Assembly (NCBI RefSeq): GCF_902498995.1
Contig: NZ_CABVLY010000028.1
Span: forward strand, 1 to 64,000
DNA from: Burkholderia anthina
GTDB lineage: Bacteria; Pseudomonadota; Gammaproteobacteria; Burkholderiales; Burkholderiaceae
DNA: 64,000 bases
Direction of reading: 5' to 3'
A program made the position numbers and the translations under genes. The notes beneath the pieces are model-generated. The model did not search any database. It worked only from the letters and a program-made list of their open reading frames with translations, and was not told the DNA's origin. Below, in pieces: positions 54,305 through 63,402 of the stretch (within the stretch, counting starts at the first letter, position 1; every line of letters begins with the position of its first letter).

Positions 54305-54793
54305 ATGAACGCACTTCGCCGCTTCCTGCTCCGGCAAGGCGTCGCGCGACAGCTTCTGTGGGGTGTCCTCCTCGTCACGCTGCTGTCCCGCGCGCTGATG
54401 TCGGGCGCCGTGATGCTCGATCCGGACGGTCCGGATGCGGGCTCGGTGGTGCTGTGTTCGGGGCGCGGCCCGCTGATCGTCGACGTGGCGGCACTCGCCG
54501 CCCGTTTCGACGCGGGTGCGCCGATCACGCCGGCCAACGATGCGTTCGCGCTCGCCGACGCGCTGAAGCATGGCGCACACGTCGGCAACGCAGCATCGTC
54601 CGCCGGCGGCGACGACAGCCTCTGCGCATTCGGCGCGGCGCTGTTCACGGCGCTGGCATCGTTCGCGGTGCTGGTGCTGCTGTTTCCCGCCGCGGCGCCG
54701 CGGCGGTTCCGGATTCGCTTCGACATCCCTCGCGTCGTGCGGTCGATATTCGACGACCGCCCGCCCTCCCGCGCGCCGCCCCTGTTCTGCTGA
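54305..54793 (+). CDS. DUF2946-like membrane protein
   Basis: A 162-residue protein with an N-terminal hydrophobic segment (LLWGVLLVTLLSRALMSGAV), a short Cys/His-containing middle (VVLCSGRG, KHGAHV, SLCAFG) and a second span. This is the pattern of DUF2946, often found next to PepSY reductases and TonB receptors in metal uptake loci. The start is uncertain because the frame is open upstream to 54014. Confidence 0.6.
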   Translation: MNALRRFLLRQGVARQLLWGVLLVTLLSRALMSGAVMLDPDGPDAGSVVLCSGRGPLIVDVAALAARFDAGAPITPANDAFALADALKHGAHVGNAASSAGGDDSLCAFGAALFTALASFAVLVLLFPAAAPRRFRIRFDIPRVVRSIFDDRPPSRAPPLFC

Positions 54794-55041
54794 CCGTTTC
54801 GCCTGACGGCCCGCGCACGTCGACGTGCGCGGCTCGTCACGCCGATCGTTTCATCCCATCCGATTCAAGCGATCACCCGACTGCGCCCGCCGCCCGGGCG
54901 ACGTCGCCATGCGCGCCATGACCGACCGCGCATGACGTGCCGTCGTCCGTTCCGCCGCCGTGCGCACGCGGGTGCGCCGCGCGTCGACGGCGGCCGGCCC
55001 GTGCCGGCCCGACCGAGCGACGAACCCGAGGAGCTGACACC

Positions 55042-56520
55042 ATGTCGACCACCGTCGAGCGGGCCCTGTCGCCCGCCCGTTCCGCCAGCGCCGGTTACCG
55101 GACGCTCTGGCGCTGGCATTTCTATGCCGGCCTGTTCGTGATGCCGTTTCTCGTGATCCTCGCGATCACGGGCACGCTCTACTGCTTCCAGCCGCAAATC
55201 GAGCCGCTGCTGTATCCGCACCGGCTGATCGTCGAACCGCGCGCGACGCCGCGACTCGATCCGGACACGCTGCTCGCGAAGGCGCGCACCGCGCTGCCGG
55301 CCGGCGCGACGCCGGTTTCGGCGCAGGTTTCCACCGCGCCCGAGCGCAGCGCCGAATACGTGTTCCGGCTGCGCGACGGCAGCCGCGAGAGCGTGTACGT
55401 GAACCCGTACGACGGCAGCGTGCTCGGCACGCTGAGCGTCGAGCAACGCTTCATGCAGGTCGACCGGATGCTGCATCGCAAGCTGCTGCTCGGCAAGACC
55501 GGCGAGTTGCTGATGGAACTCGCCGCATGCTGGACCTTCGTGATGATCGGCACCGGCATCGCGCTGTGGTGGCCGCGCGGCGCCGCGCGCGCGGGCCGCG
55601 CACTGCGGCCCGACCTGTCGCTGCGCGGCAGGCCGCTGTGGAAAAGCATCCACGCGACAGCCGGCATCTGGCTCGCGGCCGGCACGGTCGCATTCATCCT
55701 GACCGGGTTGCCGTGGTCGGGTTCGTGGGGCAAGAACTTCAAGGCGCTGGCCGCTACCGTGAACCTCGGCGCGCCGCCGGGCGCATGGGGCGGCGGATCG
55801 ACGCGTTCGACGCGCCCGGGCGCGGCGGCGTCGGCTGCCGCGCCCGCACCGGCACGGCCCGCGGCGCCGGCCGGCCATCACCATCACGCATCCGGCGAAT
55901 CGATGCCGGGCATGGTGATGGACGACCTGCCGTTGCCGCAAACGCCGTGGGCGGTCGGCAACGTGCCCGTTCCGGATTCGCCGTCGGCGCCGGCATCGTC
56001 CGCGCCGCTGCCGCTCGCGCGCGCGATCGCGATCGTCGCCGGGCTCGGCGTGACGAGCGGCTACACGCTCGCGCTGCCGTCGGGCCCCGACGGCGTATTC
56101 ACCGCGTCGTACTTCCCGGCCGACCCGAAGGCGGAGCGCACGATCGCCATCGACCAGTACAGCGGCGCGGTGCTGCAGGACATCCGCTACGCGGACTACG
56201 GCGCGGTATCGCAGGCCGTGTCGTACGGCACGTCGCTGCACATGGGCCGCTACTTCGGGCTCGCGAACCAGATCGTCTGCGCGGCGCTGTCGCTCGGGCT
56301 GGCCGCGATGGCCGTCACGGGCACGGTGATGTGGTGGAAGCGCCGCCCGGCGGGAAAGCTGGGCGCGCCGTCGCGCGAACGCGGCGCGCCGCCGATGCGC
56401 GGCTGGATCGCGGGGCTCGTGCTGCTCGGCATCGTGTTTCCGCTGACGGGGTTGACGATCGTCGCGGTGTGGTCGATCGACCGCCTGCTGTTCGGCCGCG
56501 CGACGCGCGCGGCAGCCTGA
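55042..56520 (+). CDS. PepSY-domain membrane reductase
   Basis: A 492-residue inner-membrane protein of the PepSY/PiuB-FoxB type with four main spans (WRWHFYAGLFVMPFLVILAITGTLYCFQPQIEPLL opens the family). Known members reduce ferric siderophores in the periplasm. A long Pro/Ala-rich periplasmic loop contains GHHHHASGESMPGMVMDD, a His/Met cluster that could bind copper or another metal. GAGGAGC precedes the ATG. The TonB receptor follows by 36 bp. Confidence 0.9.
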   Translation: MSTTVERALSPARSASAGYRTLWRWHFYAGLFVMPFLVILAITGTLYCFQPQIEPLLYPHRLIVEPRATPRLDPDTLLAKARTALPAGATPVSAQVSTAPERSAEYVFRLRDGSRESVYVNPYDGSVLGTLSVEQRFMQVDRMLHRKLLLGKTGELLMELAACWTFVMIGTGIALWWPRGAARAGRALRPDLSLRGRPLWKSIHATAGIWLAAGTVAFILTGLPWSGSWGKNFKALAATVNLGAPPGAWGGGSTRSTRPGAAASAAAPAPARPAAPAGHHHHASGESMPGMVMDDLPLPQTPWAVGNVPVPDSPSAPASSAPLPLARAIAIVAGLGVTSGYTLALPSGPDGVFTASYFPADPKAERTIAIDQYSGAVLQDIRYADYGAVSQAVSYGTSLHMGRYFGLANQIVCAALSLGLAAMAVTGTVMWWKRRPAGKLGAPSRERGAPPMRGWIAGLVLLGIVFPLTGLTIVAVWSIDRLLFGRATRAAA

Positions 56521-56556
56521 TCGTCGAACGACGCCCCCTTTCAAGGAATCCGAAAC

Positions 56557-58674
56557 ATGAAGTTCAGATTGATGCTGCCCGCCGCCGCGCTCGCGGCCTT
56601 TGCACCGCTCGGGCAGGCACAGGAAAGCGGCGTCGACGGCGCCGGCACGATGCTCGAGCCGATCCGCGTCGATGCGCGCAAGGTCGCGCCGCTGCAGCGG
56701 CCGCTCGATACCGGCAGCCGCCTCGACCTGACGCCGCTCGAAACGCCCGCAAGCGTCGAACGGCTCGACCGCGCGACGCTCGACACGCGCGGCGACAGTT
56801 CGATCGTCGATGCGGTGAGCCGCGCCGCCGGCATCAGCGCCTCGCCGCATCCCGGCAACGGCGACTCGGAGCTGGGCGCGCGCGGCTTCGTCGGCGCGTC
56901 GTCGGTTACGCAGCTCTACGACGGCGTACGCCCGTACGGCGCCATCGGCGTCACCTTTCCGTTCGACACGTGGTCGGTCGACCATATCGACGTGCTGCGC
57001 GGCCCCGCTTCGGTGATCTACGGCGAAGGCGCGATCGGCGGCGTCGTGAACATCGTCCCGAAGAAGCCGACCCGCACGCCGATCCGCAACGAGCTGCAGG
57101 TCGGCGGCGGCACCGAACGCACGGCGCGCGTCGCGTTCGGCAGCGGCGGCGCGATCGACGACGCGCTGTCGTACCGCTTCGACATCAGCGGCAACCGCTC
57201 GGCGAACTGGATCGATCGCGGCGATTCGCGCAACCTGTCGATCTCGGGCGCGCTGCGCTACGACGTGACGCCGGACCTGTACGTGACGGCGTCGTACGCG
57301 CAGGGCTTCCAGCATCCGATGCAGTATTTCGGCGTGCCGCTCGTGAACGGCGCGCGCGATCGCGCGCTCGACGGGAAGAACTACAACGTCGGCGACAGCG
57401 ACATCGCGTTCCGCGACAGCTGGGCGACGGTGTCGGCGAACTGGCAGCCGAGCGACGGCCTGAACGTGACGAGCACGCTGTACCGGATGCAGAGCAATCG
57501 CCACTGGAAGGATGCCGAGTACTACGCGTACCTGCCGTCGAGCGCGCAGGTCCGGCGCAGCAGCTACACCGAAATCTTCCACGACCAGCAGCAGTACGGC
57601 AACGTGACGACGGCCACCGCGACCGGCCTGCTGCTCGGGATGCGCAACACGTTCTCGGCGGGCACGGAGTTCAATCACACGACGTTCCGGCACGACAACA
57701 ATTCGCCGTATTCGGGCACGTCGACGGTCGATCCGTTCGGCTTCGATCCGGGCAGCTTCATCAACGTGGCCGGCACGTATCCGAAGTACCGCAGCCAGGC
57801 GAACCAGTACGCGCTGTTCGCGGAGAACCGGCTCGAAATCACGCCGCGCTGGTCGGTGATCGGCGGATTGCGCTACGACCATGCGAGCGTGAACCGCGAC
57901 GATCTCGTGAACGGCGGCGCGTTCACGAAAGTGTTCGCGAACACGGGCTGGCGCCTTGGCGCCGTGTACGACGTGCGCCCCGGTCTCGCCGTGTACGGGC
58001 AGTATTCGGTCGCGGCCGATCCGATCACCTCGCTGCTGTCGCTGAATGCGTCGAAGGCGAATTTCACGCTCGCGACCGGCCGTCAGATCGAGATCGGTGT
58101 GAAGCAGTCGCTCCTCGGCGGCAAGGCCGAATGGACGCTGGCCGCCTACCGGATCGTGAAGGACAATCTCGTGACGGCCGATCCGCTGAACCCGAACCAG
58201 TCGATCCAGGTCGGCCGGCAATCGTCGCGCGGGCTGGAAGCGACGGTCGGCGCGGAGATCGCGAGAGACTGGCGCGTCGACGCGAACGTGTCGATCCTGC
58301 GCGCGAAATACGACGACTTCCAGCAGGCGTCCGGCGGCACGACCGTCTCGCGTGCGGGCAACGTGCCGGTGTCGGTGCCGCAGCGGCTCGCGAACCTGTG
58401 GGTGAGCTGGCGCTTCGCGCCGGACTGGACCGGCATCGCCGGTATCAAGTACGTCGGCAAGCGCTTTGCCGACACGGCCAACACGCTCGTGATGCCGTCG
58501 TACACGAACGTCGACCTCGGGCTTGCGTGGAAGCCGCGCAAGGACACGACGATCACCGCGCGCGCCTACAACGTGTTCAACCGGCGCTACGTGCAGTCCG
58601 CGTACTACAACGAGACGCAGTATCTGCTCGGCAACGACCGCCGGTTCGAAGTGCTCGCGAACTACCGGTTCTGA
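56557..58674 (+). CDS. TonB-dependent siderophore receptor
   Basis: A 705-residue outer-membrane receptor with a signal peptide (cut near GQAQE), a TonB-box-like MLEPIRVDAR, a plug domain (DRATLDTRGDSSIVDAVSRAAGISASP, VLRGPASVIYGEGAIGGVVNIVPKKP) and a 22-strand barrel ending in YRF. The receptor-PepSY pairing indicates iron or another chelated metal. The ligand is not predictable. No Fur box was identified by eye. Confidence 0.93.
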   Translation: MKFRLMLPAAALAAFAPLGQAQESGVDGAGTMLEPIRVDARKVAPLQRPLDTGSRLDLTPLETPASVERLDRATLDTRGDSSIVDAVSRAAGISASPHPGNGDSELGARGFVGASSVTQLYDGVRPYGAIGVTFPFDTWSVDHIDVLRGPASVIYGEGAIGGVVNIVPKKPTRTPIRNELQVGGGTERTARVAFGSGGAIDDALSYRFDISGNRSANWIDRGDSRNLSISGALRYDVTPDLYVTASYAQGFQHPMQYFGVPLVNGARDRALDGKNYNVGDSDIAFRDSWATVSANWQPSDGLNVTSTLYRMQSNRHWKDAEYYAYLPSSAQVRRSSYTEIFHDQQQYGNVTTATATGLLLGMRNTFSAGTEFNHTTFRHDNNSPYSGTSTVDPFGFDPGSFINVAGTYPKYRSQANQYALFAENRLEITPRWSVIGGLRYDHASVNRDDLVNGGAFTKVFANTGWRLGAVYDVRPGLAVYGQYSVAADPITSLLSLNASKANFTLATGRQIEIGVKQSLLGGKAEWTLAAYRIVKDNLVTADPLNPNQSIQVGRQSSRGLEATVGAEIARDWRVDANVSILRAKYDDFQQASGGTTVSRAGNVPVSVPQRLANLWVSWRFAPDWTGIAGIKYVGKRFADTANTLVMPSYTNVDLGLAWKPRKDTTITARAYNVFNRRYVQSAYYNETQYLLGNDRRFEVLANYRF

Positions 58675-58874
58675 CGCCGCGCGGCGCGGTGGCGCCCTGG
58701 CACGGCGGCCCGTCGACGCACGCGCGGCGGCGGGCCATCGAACGTCGCGTCACCGTGAACGCGTCATGCCCTTGCGTGGGTGCCCAGCGGCAGCGGATTC
58801 AGCGCGACGGTTTCGACGACGCGGCCACGGTCTCGCCCGCGGACGGATCCTGGCGCGCCGGACACGCATGCACG

Positions 58875-60119
58875 TCACGCGCGCGGGGCGGCCGCGCGGC
58901 GTGCCATCCACTTCCGGTAGCGCCGCGTCTGGCACTGCGCGGCGAGCTGCTGCGACACCAGCGCGCGCAGCGGCGACACGTCCGGATGCGTGCGCCGCCC
59001 GACGCTCAACCGCGCGAGCTGGAACTTGACCACCGCCATGTTCGCCAGCGCGCCCAATGCCTTGTTCTTCCAGCGGATCGGCTGCAGCACCGGCGCGCTG
59101 TCCTTGCCGGCCTGCCAGTCGCGCGGCAGGTTCGGCTCGATCGACAGCGCGGTCGCGATGCCGACCATCGCCACGCCGCTGTCGACCACCTTTTCGGCTA
59201 CCGCGCGGCGGCGAATGCCGCCCGTGACCATCAGCGGCATGCGCGCGACGGCCGTAATGTCCCGCGCGAATTCGAGGAAATACGCTTCGCGGGCCAGCGT
59301 GCGGCCGTCGCGCGCCTCGCCCTGCATCGCCGGCACTTCGTAGCTCCCGCCCGACAGTTCGACGAGATCGACGCCGAGCGGATTCAGCAGTTCGACCACG
59401 CGCTTCGCATCGTCCGCACTGAAGCCGCCGCGCTGGAAATCGGCCGAATTCAGCTTCACCGCCACGGCGAACGCGGGCGACACCGTCGCGCGCACCTCCC
59501 GCACGATGTCGAGCAGCAACCGCGCGCGATGCTCGATGCTGCCGCCCCACGCGTCCTGCCGGCGGTTGGCGAGCGGCGACAGGAACTGGCTCAGCAGGTA
59601 GCCGTGCGCCGCGTGGATCTGCACGCCGGTGAAGCCGCTTTGCTCGGCAAGCTGCGCGGCGCGCACGAAGCGCCGCTGCACGTCGGCGATATCGGCCTCC
59701 GTCATTTCCTTCGGCACCGGGAACTGCTTCGACAGCGCGCCGAGCGCGAGCGGCACGGCCGACGGCGCGAGCGTCGTCTGGCCGAGCGCCGCCTGCATCT
59801 GGCGCCCCGGATGGTTGATCTGCATCCACACCTGCGCGCCGCCGGAGCGCGACACCTGCGCCCACCGCCGGAAGCGGTCGAGGTGGGCCGCGCTGTCGAG
59901 CACGACGCCGTTCGGGCCGGTCATCGCGCGACCGTCCACCATCACGTTGCCGGTCAGGATCAGGCCGGCCCGGCCGTCGGCCCACGCCTGGTACAGGCGC
60001 AGCAACGCGTCGGACGGCGCGTGATCCGCATCGGCCATGTTCTCTTCCATCGCGGCCTTGGCGAGCCGGTTCGGAATCACCGCGCCATTGGGCAGTGTCA
60101 GGGGCGCAAACAGGTTCAA
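58875..60119 (-). CDS. NADH:flavin oxidoreductase (old yellow enzyme family)
   Basis: A 414-residue FMN enzyme: LFAPLTLPNGAVIPNRLAKAAMEENMAD at the N-terminus, QINHPGRQM, the active-site pair in HAAHGYLLSQFLSPLANRRQDAWGGS, and MVTGGIRRRAVAEKVV. It reduces activated C=C bonds or nitro groups. The start is TTG at 60119 with GAGGAG well spaced upstream; the frame continues but the homology starts there. Under probable MerR control. Confidence 0.9.
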   Translation of the reverse strand: MNLFAPLTLPNGAVIPNRLAKAAMEENMADADHAPSDALLRLYQAWADGRAGLILTGNVMVDGRAMTGPNGVVLDSAAHLDRFRRWAQVSRSGGAQVWMQINHPGRQMQAALGQTTLAPSAVPLALGALSKQFPVPKEMTEADIADVQRRFVRAAQLAEQSGFTGVQIHAAHGYLLSQFLSPLANRRQDAWGGSIEHRARLLLDIVREVRATVSPAFAVAVKLNSADFQRGGFSADDAKRVVELLNPLGVDLVELSGGSYEVPAMQGEARDGRTLAREAYFLEFARDITAVARMPLMVTGGIRRRAVAEKVVDSGVAMVGIATALSIEPNLPRDWQAGKDSAPVLQPIRWKNKALGALANMAVVKFQLARLSVGRRTHPDVSPLRALVSQQLAAQCQTRRYRKWMARRAAAPRA

Positions 60120-60147
60120 GGTGGATCTCCTCGATTGACGATGCCCA

Positions 60148-60178
60148 ACCATAACTTTAAAGTCAGCTTCAAGGTCAA
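60148..60178 (-). promoter_or_regulatory. MerR-type promoter with 19-bp spacer
   Basis: On the minus strand TTGACC (60178-60173) and TATGGT (60153-60148) are separated by 19 bp. The spacer carries the imperfect dyad ACCTTGAAG-N4-CTTTAAAGT, the classic arrangement twisted into an active form by MerR regulators. Confidence 0.75.
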
Positions 60179-60196
60179 GCCCCTTTGGAGTCCAAC

Positions 60197-60664
60197 ATGA
60201 AAATCGGCGAACTGGCACGGGCCAGCGGCCTCGCGGCGTCGCGCATCCGCTTCTACGAAGCGAGCGGCCTGCTCGAACCGGCCCGCCGACAGGCGAATGG
60301 TTATCGGGAATACGGGCCGGATGCGTTGACGCGGCTCGCGATCATCGACCGCGCGCAACGCGCGGGTTTCGCGCTCGACGAGATCCGCGCGCTGCTGCCG
60401 CCCGATCTCGGCGCATGGCCGCACGACGAGCTGCTGCACGCGCTGCGGCACAAGGTCGATGAAATCGCGCTGCTCGAGCAGCGTCTCGCGCAGAACCGGC
60501 GCAATCTGCAGGCGCTGATCGACGAGATCGCGAACAAGCCGGCGGGCGAGGATTGTTCGGCCGCCGCACAGCGCATGCTCGACAAGCTGTGCAAGGAGGC
60601 GGCGGAGCCGGAGCCCGCGCCCGTGCCGGCATCGCCGCCACGGCCGGTACGAAAGCGCGCGTAA
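60197..60664 (+). CDS. MerR-family regulator
   Basis: A 155-residue regulator with the winged HTH MKIGELARASGLAASRIRFYEASGLLEPARRQANGYREYG, a dimerisation helix and a C-terminal part without the CueR/ZntR cysteines, so it probably senses an organic compound or redox signal. It is divergent from the oxidoreductase gene, with a typical 19-bp spacer promoter between them. Confidence 0.92.
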   Translation: MKIGELARASGLAASRIRFYEASGLLEPARRQANGYREYGPDALTRLAIIDRAQRAGFALDEIRALLPPDLGAWPHDELLHALRHKVDEIALLEQRLAQNRRNLQALIDEIANKPAGEDCSAAAQRMLDKLCKEAAEPEPAPVPASPPRPVRKRA

Positions 60665-60909
60665 GTGCGTCGGCACGGGCGATCGTGATTGGTCCGCCGT
60701 GCTGTCGACGCATGATCGGGTGGTGCGTAGCGTGCCCACGCGCACCGCATCGGCAAGAGACATTGCCGGCGTGCACGGTAAAAAAACCCGGGCGATGGCG
60801 CGAGGCCTGGAGGAAATTCGCTTACGTCGCAGGTAATCGACGCGCGCAGCACGCGCGCCGATCATGGCTCGACCGATCAACGAGCCGTATCGACACCACG
60901 GAGCCCGCC

Positions 60910-61230
60910 ATGACCGCCTACGCCATCGCCCACCTGCACGACGTCCGGATGTGCGACGACATCGTCGAATACCTCGAACGCATCGACGGCACGCTCGCGC
61001 CGTTCGACGGCCATTTCGTCATTCACGGCGCGCGGCCGGAGGTGCGCGAAGGGGAATGGCGCGGCGACCTGATCGCGATCGCGTTCCCCGATCTCGACAC
61101 GGCGCGCGCATGGTACGAATCGGATGCGTACCGGAAGATTCAGCCGCTGCGCGCGCGACACGCGAGCGGCCCGTTGATCCTGATCGACGGCGTGGACGCG
61201 CGGCACAAGGCAACGGACATCCTGCGCTGA
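60910..61230 (+). CDS. DUF1330 family protein
   Basis: A 106-residue ferredoxin-like alpha/beta-fold protein: MTAYAIAHLHDVRMCDDIVEYLERIDGTLAPFDGHFVIHGARPEVREGEWRGDLIAIAFPDLDTARAWYESDAYRKI. The family is widespread and lacks an assigned activity. It stands alone, convergent with the uronate dehydrogenase gene. Confidence 0.88.
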   Translation: MTAYAIAHLHDVRMCDDIVEYLERIDGTLAPFDGHFVIHGARPEVREGEWRGDLIAIAFPDLDTARAWYESDAYRKIQPLRARHASGPLILIDGVDARHKATDILR

Positions 61231-61256
61231 TCCACGCCGCATCGGGTGCCGCGCGA

Positions 61257-62093
61257 TTACGTCGCCTTGCGCGCCATCGGCTCGCCGACGACGAACCCGC
61301 CGCCCTGATACCGCTGCGTGGCGTCGTCGTACTCGGCGGTCGGGGCGGTCACCGGGAACAGCTCGGCGAACTGCTCGGAGCTGTCCTGCGGCCGGAAGCC
61401 GAGGAAGCCGGCCTTGGTGTTGTCCCACCACTTCACCGGGTTGTTCGACACGCCGTAGACGATCGCGTGGCCGACGCGGTTCGTCAGCAGCGAGCAGCGC
61501 ACGAGTTCGATGAAGTCGCGGTAGCTCAGGAACGTCACGAGCATGCGCGGATTCTTCGGCACCTCGAACGACGAGCCGATCCGCAGGCAGACCGTCTCGA
61601 TGCCGAAGCGGTCGAAGTAGTACCGCGACAGCGACTCGCCGAAGCATTTCGTCACGCCGTACAGGCTGTCCGGACGCAGCGGCGCATCGGCGTCGAGCAC
61701 TTCCGTGACCGGATGGAAACCGATTGCGTGATTCGAGCTCGCGAACACGATCCGCTTCACGCCGTGCTTGCGCGCGGCTTCGTACAGGTTGTACGTGCCG
61801 GTGATGTTCGCATCGACGAGATCGTCGAACGGCGCGTCGATCGAAATGCCGCCGAGGTGGACGATCGCGTCGACGCCGTCGACCAGATCCATCACCGCCG
61901 GGCGGTCGGCCAGGTCGACGACCCGGGTTTCTTCGTGCGGGGCCGCGTCGTCCAGCGCCGCGATGTCGCTCACGCGCACGACGTCGGCCCAGTTCGCCAG
62001 CGCGCCGCGCACCTGGCGGCCGAGGTTGCCGGCCGCGCCGGTCAGCAGCAGGCGCCCGAACGGCTTGCGCGCACCGGTGGATGAGGCGTTCAT
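61257..62093 (-). CDS. udh: Uronate dehydrogenase (NAD-dependent epimerase family)
   Basis: A 278-residue SDR-extended enzyme oxidising galacturonate or glucuronate to the aldaric acid lactone. TGAAGNLGRQVRGAL is the NAD site, HLGGISIDAPFDDLVDANITGTYNLYEAAR and SLYGVTKCFGESL carry the substrate and catalytic Tyr/Lys region. Length fits known uronate dehydrogenases. It is divergent from a LacI gene, and a hexuronate-type MFS transporter follows that gene. Confidence 0.87.
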   Translation of the reverse strand: MNASSTGARKPFGRLLLTGAAGNLGRQVRGALANWADVVRVSDIAALDDAAPHEETRVVDLADRPAVMDLVDGVDAIVHLGGISIDAPFDDLVDANITGTYNLYEAARKHGVKRIVFASSNHAIGFHPVTEVLDADAPLRPDSLYGVTKCFGESLSRYYFDRFGIETVCLRIGSSFEVPKNPRMLVTFLSYRDFIELVRCSLLTNRVGHAIVYGVSNNPVKWWDNTKAGFLGFRPQDSSEQFAELFPVTAPTAEYDDATQRYQGGGFVVGEPMARKAT

Positions 62094-62136
62094 CGAGTGT
62101 GTCTCCTTGAATCTGTCCTGGGATGTACCGAAAGGC

Positions 62137-62150
62137 GGAAAACGTTTTCC
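62137..62150. promoter_or_regulatory. LacI-type operator GGAAAACGTTTTCC
   Basis: Perfect 14-bp palindrome with central CG, 44 bp upstream of the uronate dehydrogenase start. This is the typical LacI/GalR-family operator. Confidence 0.8.
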
Positions 62151-62269
62151 AACTATACGCGGGAAAAAAGCCGAACGTCAATGGTCGAACCTGCTCCCTG
62201 CCATCCGCACTTTCCCGATATGGGCCGACGGCCGGACGCCGGCTTTTTCTGCCACAATCCGGGGCAAGC

Positions 62270-62283
62270 TAACGAAAACGTTA
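62270..62283. promoter_or_regulatory. Second operator TAACG-AAAA-CGTTA
   Basis: Inverted repeat with the GAAAACGTT core of the first operator, eight bases before the LacI start codon. It suggests autoregulation and looping with the site at 62137. Confidence 0.65.
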
Positions 62284-62291
62284 CCCTCCCG

Positions 62292-63284
62292 ATGAAAAAA
62301 GTTTCCCCGACGATCCGCGACGTGGCCGCGGAAGCCGGCGTGTCGGTCGCGACGGTATCCAAGTACGTGAACGGCACGCAGCGCTTTTCGCCGACCGTCG
62401 AAGCGCGGCTCAAGGAGGCGATCGAGCGGCTCGGCTACCGTTCGAACCCGCTCGCGCGCTCGATGATCACCGGGCGCACGCGCACCATCGGCGTCGTGAT
62501 CCTCGACATCAGCAACCCGCACTTCACGAACGTCGTCAAAGGCGCGAACCGCGTCGCGCTCCAGCACGACTACACGCTGCTGCTGGTCGACACCGAAGAG
62601 AGCCAGGCGCGCGAACGCTCGCTGATCGAGGCGCTCGCGCAGCGCGTCGACGGGCTGATCGTCAGCACGCGGATGCCCGACGAGGAAGCCGGCTGGATGC
62701 TCGATCTCCACAAGCCGCTCGTGCTGCTGCGGCGCAGCCCCGGCCTGCCGATTCCGAGCGTCGGCATCGACAACCGGCTCGCCACCTACATGCTCGCGCG
62801 CCACCTGCTCAATCTCGGCCACACGCGCATCGCGTACCTCGGCTTCGGCACCGCGCGCGTGAACGACGAACGGATCCAGGGCGCGCGCGACTGTCTCGCC
62901 GAAGCGGGGCTCACGCTCGACGTGCACGACGCGCATGCGCCGACCGCCGAAGCCGGCGAGCGCGCGTGCTCGCGCGTGATGCTCGGGCCGCAGCGCCCGC
63001 AGGCCGTGATCTGCTACAACGACCTGATCGCGCTCGGCTTCATGAAGGAAGCCGCATCGCTCGGGTTCCGGCTGCCGCAGGACGTGTCGGTGGCCGGCAT
63101 CGACAACGTGCCGTACGGCCAGTATGCCGCGCCCGCGCTGACCACCATCGACATCCAGAGCGAGAACATGGGCGAGCTCGCGATGCAGAAGCTGATCGAC
63201 GCGCTCGCCGGCCGCACCGACGCGAGCTATTCGACGTTCGAGCCGCGGCTCATCGTGCGCGCATCGACGGCCGAGGCCGGTTGA
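62292..63284 (+). CDS. LacI-family transcriptional regulator of uronate use
   Basis: A 330-residue repressor. HTH and hinge read TIRDVAAEAGVSVATVSKYVNGTQRFSPTVEARLKEAIERLGYRSNPLARSM, followed by a periplasmic-binding-like sugar domain. It is divergent from the uronate dehydrogenase gene, with two matching operators between. Likely ligand is a hexuronate or aldarate intermediate. Confidence 0.93.
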   Translation: MKKVSPTIRDVAAEAGVSVATVSKYVNGTQRFSPTVEARLKEAIERLGYRSNPLARSMITGRTRTIGVVILDISNPHFTNVVKGANRVALQHDYTLLLVDTEESQARERSLIEALAQRVDGLIVSTRMPDEEAGWMLDLHKPLVLLRRSPGLPIPSVGIDNRLATYMLARHLLNLGHTRIAYLGFGTARVNDERIQGARDCLAEAGLTLDVHDAHAPTAEAGERACSRVMLGPQRPQAVICYNDLIALGFMKEAASLGFRLPQDVSVAGIDNVPYGQYAAPALTTIDIQSENMGELAMQKLIDALAGRTDASYSTFEPRLIVRASTAEAG

Positions 63285-63362
63285 GGTCGATCGAGATCGA
63301 TTGAGGCCGGTCGAAGCGCGCCACGCTCGCGTCGTACCGCGCCCTTGCGTGCCAAAGCAAAT

Positions 63363-63383
63363 GCGCCGCCTTCGAGGCGGCGC
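63363..63383. terminator. Hairpin between convergent LacI and MFS genes
   Basis: A 9-bp GC-rich stem (GCGCCGCCT with AGGCGGCGC) and a TCG loop lie between convergent genes. T-runs are short on both sides. Confidence 0.55.
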
Positions 63384-63402
63384 GTTCATGTTCGGGCCGC
63401 GA

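Noticed and set aside
54865..58221. A 1118-codon open frame on the minus strand
   Set aside because: It is antisense to the PepSY and TonB receptor genes. Its Arg-rich composition is the usual product of reading a GC-rich gene backwards.
55527..60200. A 1557-codon open frame on the plus strand
   Set aside because: It runs out of phase through PepSY, TonB receptor and the antisense of the oxidoreductase. Composition is Arg/Ala-rich with no domain.
60781..60800. Run of A next to CCCGGG as a minus-strand terminator
   Set aside because: The stem is only a 6-bp palindrome without a loop; too weak to call.
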